Source: Volutella citrinella | Lineage: Eukaryota; Ascomycota; Sordariomycetes; Hypocreales; Nectriaceae | Assembly: GCA_034401135.1 (NCBI GenBank) | Contig: JAWZSP010000005.1 | Location: 3,658,001 to 3,722,000 of the forward strand | Reading direction: 5' to 3' | DNA length: 64,000 bases | Part shown: in pieces, positions 1 through 11,599 of the stretch | How the letters are laid out: every line of letters begins with the position of its first letter | Numbering within the stretch: the stretch's first letter is position 1 | Made by a program: the position numbers and the translations under genes | The notes under the pieces: generated by a model | What the model was told of the DNA's origin: nothing | Seen by the model: only the letters and a program-made list of their open reading frames with translations | Database searches by the model: none

Positions 1-1415
1 TAGTCCTCAAGGTAGTTTCCGTCCTTTCGGGCCTCACGGAATCGCTCCACTTGTCGTCGGCATGCCTCGACGAAGGCTTTTCTGATCGCCCAAACGTTAC
101 CGAACGTCTTGTCAGTGGACCCTCTCGTGATTCTGCGCATAAGAATCTTCATGTATAGGCCATCATGGCCGCCTTCGACCTCCATCTTCTTGTTGAACCA
201 TTTGCGCATCATGCCTTGGAATACAAGTAGTAGCTCGTCCTGGGTATAGTTGGGCAACTTGAGCACAGGGAAATGATTTGATACCTGGGCGCTGTAGCCA
301 AGCTGGTCAGACAATCCAGCGTCTCCATTGCCGGCCAAGATAAGGATAACTTTGGATCCAATGTCTTGTGAGCGGATAAAGAAGTTCCACAGATTGCAGT
401 CGTCGTTATTGAGAAGGTGAGCATGGTCAATAACAGCAATCTGTCGCCAAGATTAGCCAGATTCACAAGGGACAGAATTTCAATGCACCGGTAGACTTAC
501 GCAGCCTCCAAAAACAGCAGTATTAGCGATTGTCGAGAGGGTGCCACTCTTGGAAAAGTTGTATGCTGAGAAAATCTGGATGGCGGAGAATCCAGTCGAC
601 TTTACGACGCCCATCGAAACGAGGAATTTGGCATACAGAACCGCGAGCATTGACTTCCCAGTTCCCTGATTTCCCATGAAAACGGCATCAAAATTCTCTG
701 TTTTGGCGTCTGTTTCACGGCGAGTTTGTGCTTGGATTTTGGCCTTGGCGTGCAAGAAGAAGGCCTTGGTTTCTTCCAGGCCTGGCAACGACATGAGCCG
801 ATCGAGATACTTGTTCTCAGCTTTTTCAACCTTCTTTTGTCGTAGCCATTCCAGCCTTGATGGCGATTCGTCCTCGCAATCTTCGGGCGATAGGCCATCG
901 AGCGATTCCGTGTCGTCATCGAGCTCGAGGCGGGATTTCCTACAAATGTCAGCCTTGCGGTGACCAGAACCGATGGATCAATGGTAGACTCACTCAATGT
1001 CTTCGAGAAGCTGTTCCATTTCGGTGAGGAGGGCCAAAAAACCAGGCTCCACAATCACCGGGGGCTCAGTGTCCTCGGCGGGCTTGATATCGGCGGGCTG
1101 GTCCTCCGAAGCCAATTCGCCTTCCTCAATATCCCCGAACAAGACGCGCAGACCGAAATGGTCGACATCTTCATTTGCAAGATCCTCCTCGTCGGAGGCT
1201 GACTTGGACTGTACTACAGCATGCTGACGCTTTCGCGGCTTCCTAGTTCGCCGAGACCTCCTTGGAACGATGCCGAGTAGCCAGCTGACGCGAAAGTGGG
1301 GATCGTCAGTCTGAAACTGCCTGAACTCGGGTGGGCATGTCGCCCTGTGGATATACGGCTTGAGGCCGAGCAGCCAGCTGACACAGAAGTTTGGATCTTG
1401 CGACCGAAACTCCAT
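1..1415 (-). CDS. CbxX/CfqX (SpoVK-like) AAA+ ATPase, 3' end cut by window edge
   Basis: Three exons are visible: 1415..994, 939..501 and 440..1, with GTGAGT/TAG and GTAAGT/CAG introns and an intact frame across both junctions. The first exon encodes an acidic, probably disordered N-terminus that contains the motif WLLG twice, each after a DP-x-F-x-VS context. An AAA+ core follows: Walker A GNQGTGKS at about residues 230-237, a Walker B-like IAVIDHAHLL at about 288, a sensor-like ILAGNGD and a lid region (KTFGNVWAIRKAFVEAC). The fold and lid resemble the CbxX/CfqX group, which in fungi often occurs as tandem AAA modules of unknown role. The usual Walker B DE is DH here, so this module may bind ATP without hydrolysing it. 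The start at 1415 is the first in-frame ATG of this exon; an upstream exon cannot be excluded. The C-terminus and any second AAA module lie outside the window. Confidence 0.75.
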
Positions 1416-2690
1416 TACGAGACCGGCTCGTTATGGCGCAAGTGCAGGGCTATCAATGCAATACGCAATAGCAGCTCCAAGTCGGTAACCTGGGGGGAGA
1501 GTGGAGCAGAGTGGTCAATCACCCAAAGGGACCAGACGCTAGAGCCACGCGGGCACAGAGATGATAACGCTGAATAGACGTGATATCCGCTATCGAGATG
1601 CGAAGGAGGCTCGAAATTCGGGGACGGCGATGTGATGCTCGGCAAAATACTAATCGAGGTAATGCTTGGCGACGGATTTACGCAGCGAGTGTAGGGACGA
1701 GAGGTATGGCGGTTCGATAAGGACGAGGCTGGAGTCTAATAGCGGAACGTCACAGGAGGTGTTGGCGGAGGTGTAGAGGCCCGGGAAGGGGGGGTAGGGG
1801 AGGAGAAGTGATGATGGGATGAGGAGAGGTAAAAGATAGGATGAGGGAGAGAAAAGGCATTGAGGAGGCCGCACGGCGGGAAATTCTGAGGTAGGACGCA
1901 CGCAAGCCAGCCGACGCCGACGCCTTGTCTGAGGCTGCATTTCAGGCAGGCGTGCCAGGGACACCTTGGTGACCCAGCCGCCGCCTAGCAGCACCCTCTA
2001 CTGCTCTAGTGGCGGGTGTGCCTTGGGATCTGGGGGAGACCAACGAGATGCCCGCCAGCCACACTACATGTTCGGTACTTGACGGAGCACCCATGAGAGG
2101 CGCCATAGCCATACGAGAAGGCCCATGAGGGGCAGCATGCATGCTCTGCCAGCACCCGTGGACCTTGCCCCAGGCATTCGCGTCCAGTGCCTGCCTGCCT
2201 GTCGGCTCCTCCCTGCGCGTTGGCGATGACTGGATGGATGGCCCTCAGCGGGATACTGATGGGAGCATCTGCTGTCGAGTCACCTCATCTCTGCGCATCG
2301 AGCAGCCAATGGCAGCCCATCCGCCAGCGCTTCCTCAAGTACCGGCCAGGTACACGGGGGGGCTCGGCGCCATTGCGCTTCAGAGTCATCTCAGCCCTCG
2401 CTCGCCGAGCCGGCTGGCTGCTTCCAAATAATGGCCACGGGCCATTGGCAGGATGGCAGCTCAAACAAGACTGGCGGATTGTTGCCTGCTCCTCGCGCGC
2501 CTCTGGATGTCGAAATATCCCAGGTGTTCAACCCTGCCACGAGCCCCCGGTTGGCCCGCTTTCTATGCCTCGCCCACGTCATGGCTCGATGGCCACTCCG
2601 TCTTACGCTTGCTCACCATGCGGGGGCTCCGACTCACAGGATAAGTTTACCCATGCTTTCAGAGTATGCTAATGGGCCAATACTCCTGTT

Positions 2691-2714
2691 GCTGCTGCTG
2701 CTGCTGCTGCTGCT
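2691..2714. repeat. (GCT)8 trinucleotide microsatellite
   Basis: Eight uninterrupted GCT units lie in the gene-poor interval. The resulting poly-Leu, poly-Ala or poly-Gln ORFs on both strands are short and have no other support. Confidence 0.9.
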
Positions 2715-5700
2715 GGCACTTTTCGACATGTCTCTCCCATCCCCTGGCTTGGGATCCATCGCGGTTGGCTGCTTCATGCAGTGCCACGGAACGCCGGGAC
2801 ACTGGACGGGCCTCTTTATCAAAAGTGTCGCCATTGGCTGCTGCCTGGGGGAGCAGCCGCCCGCGTTGGCTCTCTGCTGAGCTGGCCATCCCCCAGCGCA
2901 GTCAATGGACCCTGAGAGGCCGCTGAGAGCGGGCGGCCAGTCCAGACATGGTGCGACATGGAACGCAGTCGAGAGCATTGGATCCGTCAGGGCGAGCGAG
3001 CAAACGCGAGGACGATGGATGATGCATCATGTACCCAAACATGTCCAACCCGACTTGAGCGCTCCGCCACACACCTAGCCTATCATATCCTAACTCTGCT
3101 GTGCTTGGTCAATCGACGCCGTCGGGGCAAGGCTGAGCGCAACCCAGTGAGCATCGCCCTCGTTGGACCTGTCGCTCCCCATTCGGTAGGCCGATGCATG
3201 CTCACGCGGGGGTCATGACGGGGTGTGGACCACCTGCTGGGTCCGGGGCGATTCAATTGAATGGCGTCGCGGCAGGAAATGGTTTGACTAGCCACTGACT
3301 TGGTGGGGGGTTGGTTCGCCTTACCGCAGCCCTGCCTAGTAGGCGAGAACACTAAGTGGGCCATTGCTGGAGATGTTGAGGGCGGTCGAGGGTGAGATGC
3401 AACTTCGCCAGAACATCGAGGGTCGACGGGCTGTTCGCAAGGTCACCCAGAGTATTGGCTTCGGATATCTGCACGAAGATTGACGAACGGAGAAGGTAAC
3501 TCTGCCAGGGTCAAGCACCGAGGCTTCCATTGTGTTTCATTATCGTTGGTGATTCGCAACTAACCGCTGCTTGTTTCGAGAGCGAATCCCCCTTGCTGGA
3601 CCCCGTCGAAAGCCACCAGCCCCGGTAGTTGGGAGTCAGTGCATCGGCAAACATAGTGGTCAAGGCGCCTCGGTATGGATGCGTCTCCAACAAACTATTT
3701 GACTTCTGGTAGGTTCGCCCATATCCTGACCCTCTTTCGTACAGCGGCCAAGGTCTATAGATGACCAGGTACCTAAGCAATGTAGGCAGGTGACCGCTAA
3801 GGGCCACCCAGAGTGAGGCGGCGCCTGCAGCCATCAAGCCATGGATGGCTGGTTGACGCTGTGCCACGACAGGCCTCCAAACGGCGAAGTGTCTGAGGCC
3901 CGACACTGACCTTGGATGTAGCCAAAATACGAAGACGAAAGCCGGTCAACCACATACTACTGTAGTAATTAATGGCCGAGTATATGCGGAGAATTTGGGT
4001 CACATGTTGCATGGCTAGCAACGCTCCGCGTTTGTGCCGTTTGTTGTCTCTCAATCGGGGGCCGAGAGTATTTCTCCACAAGGCCTCGCCTTACCTATGG
4101 ATTATAATGCGAGATATTGCGCGCTAAACAGTAATTACACAGCCAACCGAAATTGACACGTACTCGATGTACTCAATCTCTTTGCGCACACCAACCCGGT
4201 GGTTGGGAGGCATGATAGAAGTCCACGGCTACCTACCCTAGACCTTCACCAATTTTGACGCTTCCCCCTCACTGTGGGAATTGAGACACGGAGAATATAG
4301 CTCATCGAAAAGCTGAAGACTCAACTTGCCAGGATTGCGTAGAGTTTCGGAGGAGTTTCGGAAATACGAGACTCCATCTTGCCGTTCTGAAGTGAGAGGA
4401 CCCGGTTTGTTCAACTGTACACGTTGGATCTGGTGGTGGCTTCGTCAACTCCCCAAGACTGAACACTTCATAACCAAATCGGGATTTGTAAACTCAGCGC
4501 TCCTTGCATGCCGCTGTGACTTTCCATGTTGAGTTTAAAGTCGTCACCGGCTCCGTATATCAGTTAGAACTTGGAAACTGCCAAACGGTCAGGACCCATG
4601 CTCACCTGAGGTTCATCTGACCATTACGACTCGGCAATCGACAGTCGTCAAGTCGAAGAAATGGACAAAGCGCACTCGAAAGAGTCTAGGAATGGAGCAT
4701 TCGCGAAACAGGAAGGAGATTAATTATTCAGAAGCTAAGAAAATATCGCCCTGCAGGGCTAGATCAGCGGGAAGCCCTCGAGAAAAGGGAATCGAGTCCG
4801 CCATAGTAGTGTATATGTGCCTCCATGCGTTGGTGTCGACACTTGACATTGTTGTGAGACCCTATCATATCTTATATGTTACAGCTCCGATAAGCTGGTC
4901 AAGATCACTGCCAGGGCGAGGCGGTATCGCAGCCCACCGCCATCTGCAGCCTATATTCGTTACGCCACCAAGCCGCCTCGTCCAGCAACGGGTGAAGGTT
5001 AAGCAGCCAGTCGTCTTGGCAAGCCCGTACTCGGTAATACGAAGCAGGAAGTGGCCAGTGGGCGTCTTCCCATTTGAGAAACCCGCAGGCTCACAGCCCT
5101 GGGGCGTGAGACACGAGCACCCTGCAACTCAAGCCTCTTCTTCTCTTGGACCCCAAGGACCCCGAGTCTCAAGTCCCTTTCCCTTGTCCCCATCACGTGG
5201 CGGCAAAGTGAGGGCGTCGGTGCATAATGTCTCACAGTCTCGGCAGGCATGCCAAATGCCATGCCGATTCGTTCGCCAACAGGAAGTCGGTGAGTGTCCG
5301 TTACGGGCAGTTGAGGAGCAGTTGCAGCAGCAAGTTGAGCATATGACCCCGTGGAGGGTGTAAGTCTGGAACAGGATCACTACCTTGCACAGCTGAGAAT
5401 CGGCGCCAGAGGCTCTGCTCAGTTCCGCCCTGCGCAGAGCCCCGTATTGTCCGATTTAGGACAAAGATTTGGGCCGAGGGAAGGGAGATGCGACACGTTC
5501 CAGATCTACAGCTCATGAAATCAGTAACTTGCTTGCTTGCGAATGGGTCTGTGGCGACTTGCTCCGAGCCACAGGATGTGCGAAGTAGCGATATTGAGGA
5601 CCCCTCCCTGGCTTCAAGGGCCAGCTAGCCGCCCAAGCTAATGCAGCAATGGCGACACTCACTCACACAAACTTCAGTAGTTAATTACAGCGCGCCTGTG

Positions 5701-7414
5701 CGGTTCCCCCACCTCGCCTCCAGCGACTGTCGCGGGAAAAGAGAGAACAGAGCCAAGTGACAGCGCGGTCAGCCTTATTAAAGGGCTGCTCGACTGTTGA
5801 TGATGAGACTGATCCACATGCGGTGGGGATTGGCACGTTGCGACCTGTCAATTCGGTGTCGCGTATAGATGCCCGACGGGGCAGGCTGGATTCTCCAAAT
5901 GTCAATGCATCGATGCATCGTCGATGCGAGAGGAGGACCCCGATTTGCGACGCCATCTGCATGCACGGTAGCTGAGACATGGCATTGCGTTGATGGACCA
6001 TGGCCTGCGTTGCCGGCCGATCACCAACTGCCTGTTTGACTATCTGACAGCAACACTAGCTAATGATGACTTGCTCCTCTCGTTGATGAGTGAATGCGGC
6101 ATTGGCACGACTTGACAGAACAGTCCGAGCTTCTGGCGGGGGTGGGGGGCTCGTTTCTTGGTGATGCTCGAATTCACGTTCGCAGGACCTCAGCAACAAT
6201 AGGAGCGACGACACTGGTCTAAGTGAAATCAAGAATGGCCATGGCGGTGAGCGGGATCGTCGGCGGGGCCGTTATGAGTGAGGCTGAGGCTCGAGCTCGT
6301 AGGAGGAGGCTCATTTCTAATCTAATCTGTAGGCGACGGGTGATAGGTTTCAGTGCGGCTGAGCAAGACTATAGATGGAAGAGGCACAAAGTGGGACAGA
6401 CGACGAGCCGTCCCGCCACGCCGCTCCGTTGTTTGGATCCGCTTGGTGTTTCTGCCGAGCGCTTTCAGACCATAGTTGCATTAGACAGACAATTAGCAGC
6501 AATAGTAATTTATTTCGTAGGAGTCTCTCTTCTCATTCATCCGCCCGTTGCCCGAGATTGCCGCTCGACTGCGCCGTAGTGGTGCATCTTTAGGTGTTGC
6601 ATTAGAAGGTCATCACAGGCACTTATCCCCACTGCCGCCAGGACTACGGAAGTTTGAAATCCCGCGTCACAATTCTGTGTGGGCCGGAGCCAGCCGACGG
6701 AGCAGCCATCGTCGAGGAGGAGATGCCCGACAGTTTCGAGGGCCCTTGGCTCGTGCAAGAGGCCCTGCCGTGGTATCTTGCGCCAATACGACCCCTTGCG
6801 GGCAGCATGCACGGCGGCTAAGCCTCCGGGTATTACCAACTATGACATGGAGGGTAAAAGTTTTCGAGCAGTTTGCAGGATATGCGGTGCCGGATGCTCC
6901 GCACCCTTCGTGACCGATGCCGCATTCAGTCTGGCCGGTCAGGGCCTCGCAGGACACCCTACCACGGCAAATGCAAGAGAGCAGCAGCGCCGCAACGGCA
7001 GTTGGAACCCTCGTGGATCTCGAAAACGACCTGCCAGGAAAGGACAACGACGGGCATCGCCATCCGGCCGACGGCAGTGCGAGTGGCTCGGACGCGGATC
7101 CGAGGCTGCGATGTTGAGGAAGCGGAATCGCCCTAGCGAGATGAGCACTTCAAGACGAATGTAGTTGACGGCTCCTTTGTGAAACCAGCCCTGCCGCCTC
7201 GAGCGAATGGATCCGCGGCGCGCATCGTGTGGCTTGGATCAACGAAACAGGGCCAGGGCGTGGAAGAAAAGAAAAAACCCTGAGGGAGGCCGACTGGCAG
7301 ACAGGGAGCAGCTACAGACAGGAGGAGCAAAAAGGAAACATGCATTGTGCTAGCCACAAGGCCCAACGGCGGTGCATCTCGATGATGGAGTACGGGGTAC
7401 GTAGTTCATGGACC

Positions 7415-7453
7415 GGGGGGAGGGTGGAGGGTGGAGGGTGGAGGGGAGGGGGG
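7415..7453 (+). repeat. G-rich (GGGTGGA)n tract, predicted G-quadruplex
   Basis: The plus strand carries six runs of three or more G separated by one to three bases, built on a repeated GGGTGGA unit. This satisfies the usual four-run G-quadruplex rule several times over. No gene is recognised within several kilobases, so its target, if any, is unknown. Confidence 0.7.
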
Positions 7454-10400
7454 AGAAGAAAGCATGCACCGACCCCAAACGCAGCATGTCGGAGGAGGCC
7501 GTGAAACACGCAGAGCTCAGTTCGCGCACACAGACGCACACTTCTGACGTAGGAATCGCTGCTTTGCCTTACCCGTTCGGAGGAGCCAGAGCAGGAAGGG
7601 GGGGTGGTCAACACACCAGCCATCATCATCATCACCACCCCTTGCGACACATTGCAATATCGCGTGTCCGTCATGGCGCCGTGGCTGGCTGGCGAGAGGC
7701 GGACTATGCAGCGCAGCCGAGCCCGTATTTCTCTCTCCTGCACGAGAGTGCTTGGATGAAGCTGGCCTGTGTGTTTCCCAAGCGCGGGCTCGTGCGAGAA
7801 GGCCCCCCCGTGACATCGGCCGACGACCCGCCTTTTGTCTCAATGGAAGGCTTCCAGAAGCCGCTGGGCCCATGGATTGGAAATGGGGCTCGTGGAGTCG
7901 ACTGTCGGCGCCGCACGTCCAGCGCGGGCCGCGGCCTTCTGTATTAGTCGGCGGCTAGCTCTGCTACTGCGCCCTTTGACCCTTGCTAGGTGATATTCTG
8001 TGTCTCGTTAATAATATCTCGTGTCCTATTGTTGCCCGTTGGCTCCGCCCGCAGTGGGCGATCCTTGGGGTTTTGACGCATTACGATGCCTGTAGTAACG
8101 GTTATAACACAGCTGGAATAATATGGTTCCTTGCCCCAACACCAAACGGGACCATCCGCCGTGTGGGTGTTGGAACCTTTGGGGGGGGGAAGGGAAGGGG
8201 AGGGCCGAGCCCGGCCAATTGGGCCCAGATCGCATGGTTTGGTGGAGGCTGTGGACTGGCAAGCTCCGGAACATGGGGTGATGGTTTGTCACAAGCCAAA
8301 GCCAAAACGCAGCTCGCCCAGGACTATGCGCAGCATTGACTGTCTCGACTCTTCTTCGGCGGCGATGGCCCCATGGCCGAGTCGAGCCTGTCGTCGTCTC
8401 CAATGTGGCCAGGCTCTGCGTTTTGGAACGAGTCTGGAGTCGGGCCCGTGGCCGCTGCTCCGGCTCGAGTGATTGGCCGTGGTCGAGGGGGGGGGCTTGT
8501 CAGGATCTCGACAAGGGAATCGGGGCTTCTTCCCAGGCACGCCGCACAGGCAGGGCTTCCGCGTGCTGGCGGACCCTGCAATATCGTGCCGCAAGCGACA
8601 GCAAACGGACAGGGAGCCTGCAACACATCCGTCCTTGGTATGCAAGCCGCGGCGGCTGCTGCTGAGTGCTGCTCCGATCTGGCCCGTCCCTCGTGGGCTG
8701 GAGCGAGCGTCCGTCCCTTGCGTGCGCAGAGCAAGGTAGTAACCAGCACGTAAGGGAGCACTCTGTCGCCTCTCTGGTGGACCTCCTGTGAGGAGGATCG
8801 CCCTCCAGCCCATCCCACTTATCCGGCTTTCTGGGACTGCGTTGGTGACCTGTCACTTTGCGCCTCGAGTGGCTGATCAACGCGGCATCACGAGGAGGTT
8901 CCTGGGGCCCGATTGCTGAGACCCATTGTCGAGGCGCGCGCAGGTCGACCCCAAGGCAAGGCGAGAGAACTTTCCATGATCTGCGTCGTCCAGCCCCGTC
9001 TGGCGTTCTTCTCTCGCGTTGTCTTGTCTTCTAGTGTCTCCGTTAGCAAACTGCTAGCCCCCCCACCCATCAACAACATGACACCGATTGGACTGCAGCC
9101 CTGGAGCCCCTACATAGTACAACAGTCCAGTCGCCTCCCGCAAAGCCCGCATCACCGAAGGCCCCTGGGGAGTGGCCCTGCGTCCCTCGTGGCCGCCGTC
9201 GCACGTGATGGGTGGGGTCCGCTAAACGGCCCTGGACGACACAGCCGGGATCCGGCATCGAGCCCTACTACGGACCTTCTAGGGCGTCATCGCCGTTGAT
9301 CCTCGCTGCTCTGTTCTGGTCGCTTCTTGAGCATCCACCACTCCCTCGCGTGGTCCTGTACCTTATGTGGATAACGGGTGGCGGCCCAATCCAATTGCCC
9401 AATCGTCCCCAGTCTTGGCCATGCTTGCCATGCTCTCGACCACCTGCTGGTGCTGCCGATCGATCCCCATGTACGTAGTATGAGGTAGTTGAGCTCCCCT
9501 GCGCTCGTGTGTGTCCGCATAACCACAGAGGCTAATTACTCAAGCGGCAGCGACGCCCACCCCCCCTTGCCAGTATCCCAGTCCTTGGCGCAGCGAAAAG
9601 CCGCGCGCGCCCGTTATTCTACGCCCATAATCACAGGCCTGGTGGCCGACAGTCGGAGGGCGCTCTCCAAGTCTCAACTCTCAGCGCGGGTGCAGGGCTG
9701 GAGTGAGCCGGGGCGCTCTCCTAGCGAGCTGGGTTTGCGAATCGAATTTCCTTTTCGATCTTTACGCTCTGGAGGTGACCGTCATGGCTCGCTTCGAATG
9801 AGGTCACTTAGATGTGCAGCAGGAGGTCCAGCCCTGTGGTAGGAACCAGACTGACGGAACGATGATGCCAGCATTTTTCTGCTAGGGGTCGCAGCGAAAA
9901 TAGGAGCCGCGAAGCATTCGTGCATGGTCGAACTGTTTTGGCCCAGTCGCGTTTGTTGCTGGTTTGGTCGGTAGCCCAAGGAGGATGGCTAGAGTGGGAT
10001 GGAAGCTAAATCCAGGCACCACGCGAAAGCTTGCCCAACCGGAGCGTAGCCATTAGCAGCCATGACAGAGGTTGGGTGAAATCCGGCCTGAGCGCCAACG
10101 GAAAAGCCGTTAGACCAGTGCAGCAGGCCTTGGCCGGAGCGCTCCCGCCAAATTGACTGTTTGCAGTGCCGGCCGTGCCCTCTCCATAGTACGTCGCCGG
10201 AACTGTCTTCGACGGGCCCAAACCTTGAGTCCTTTGGTCCATCGCACAGCCAGTCGACGCCGGCCCTCCACACTGCCCTGGATCCCCTGTTCGGGGCGGA
10301 CACCCCAGCGGTTTTGAGCTCTCAGATTTTAGCGCGAGGTTTTTTTGCATCTCGCGGCTCCGGCTCCGTGACGATGGTGGTGTTGGCCGGCTGGGTGGTC

Positions 10401-11530
10401 AATACAACTCACTTGCCGTCATTGCGGGAGCGTGCCTTTGTTTGCTGTCATGGCGTTCCAGTGCGAACGGCGAAGCGAGGGGCAGGGCAAATGAGTTAAG
10501 ACGCCCTCGTCGATAAAATGAAGAACCTTCGCACTGCTCCCTCTTTCCTTTCTTTGTGGTGTCTCCGTCTCACGTTTCGGACTCTCTCGTCACAGGCGCA
10601 TCGCGGCCCGTTTACACCAGCCCGGGCAAGGTTGCCAGCTCGCTTGCCTGCCCACATCCCGTCATTTGCCGTTCCTTGACAGACTCAGCATTCAAGCAAG
10701 CAGGCCTTATTAACCGAGTTCCGCTTCTGCGGCTCTGGCATTGCCGTTGCTGGTGCATTTACACGCTTCTAATTTTGGTCCGGCCTTGGTCCCGGCCGGC
10801 TCCAAATCCTGCCGCCTGTCGTTGCTTCTTCTGTTGCCGTTACAAACCACCTTGGGGAAAGGATTGCTCGCTAGGTGTTCAGCAAAGGAACCTAAAAAAA
10901 GAGTAAGTGCAACGTATGCATTTTCCTGAGTCATCTGGCGCATCTTACTGTTCTTTGATGATGCTCTCTTAGCAAGTGCTTAGTACGCAGGGGGAGCTGG
11001 AGCTGTCTGTACCGCCTGTTGCTGGGTTGCGCTGGCGTTACTTGCGCTGGCGCCGCAGTTGCAGTCACAGTTGCAGAGTGCATACAGGCGGACAGAAAGC
11101 CAGACAGCTGCTTGTGAGGCAGGACAGACACCCACCCCCCTCCCCCGTTCAATATGTCCGTCCGTCCATGTCTGTGTCAGTCATGGATGACAGTGTCAAG
11201 TGTCAGTGCCTGCGGTGTGTCGGCTTGGCTTGGCTCTCGTTTGTTCCAAGTTCCAACTTCCGCAGTCCGTCCGTCAAAAAGCCTCCCCAGCTAGTCCCAA
11301 GGTGCCACATCCCAGTCGTCCCCCCCCTCCTTGCCCCAGTCCCTCTTCTCTTTTTAGCTTGTCCCCGTTTGGGTCTGGCCTGAACCCGGGCTGGCGTTTC
11401 ATTCACGATTCGATTTCCCATTTTTTTTTCCCTCTGTCGAATGCGCTTCTTGCCCCAAACCCGCGACGGGGAGATGCGGGCTGGGGTGTGGCTGCAAGAA
11501 TCCATCCATGCCATGTAGCCCGTCCGTCCC

Positions 11531-11560
11531 ATGCCCTGCCATGCCATGCCATGCCATGCC
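11531..11560. repeat. (ATGCC)n pentanucleotide microsatellite
   Basis: Four perfect ATGCC units (11541-11560) follow an imperfect pair. The repeat lies just upstream of the pyrimidine-rich stretch that precedes the LST7-like gene. Confidence 0.85.
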
Positions 11561-11599
11561 AGACTATGGCGACTGCTACCACTTGGTACTAGTACCCGG

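Larger units (their letters stand above)
1416..11500. other. Gene-poor interval of about 10 kb
   Basis: I find no ORF here with a recognisable domain or a consistent chain of spliced exons. The longest ATG ORF (4692..5363, plus) has the composition of random GC-rich sequence. The stretch holds simple repeats, G-rich tracts and promoter-like sequence. It could contain untranslated leaders or non-coding transcripts, but nothing in the sequence proves it. Confidence 0.5.

Noticed and set aside
2431..2880. ORF with a run of ten or more leucines
   Set aside because: Created by the GCT microsatellite; the flanks show no protein-like features and the opposite strand gives an equal poly-Gln ORF.
4692..5363. 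223-codon ATG ORF, the longest in the gene-poor interval
   Set aside because: No domain, signal peptide, repeat or plausible splice context; residue composition matches random GC-rich sequence.
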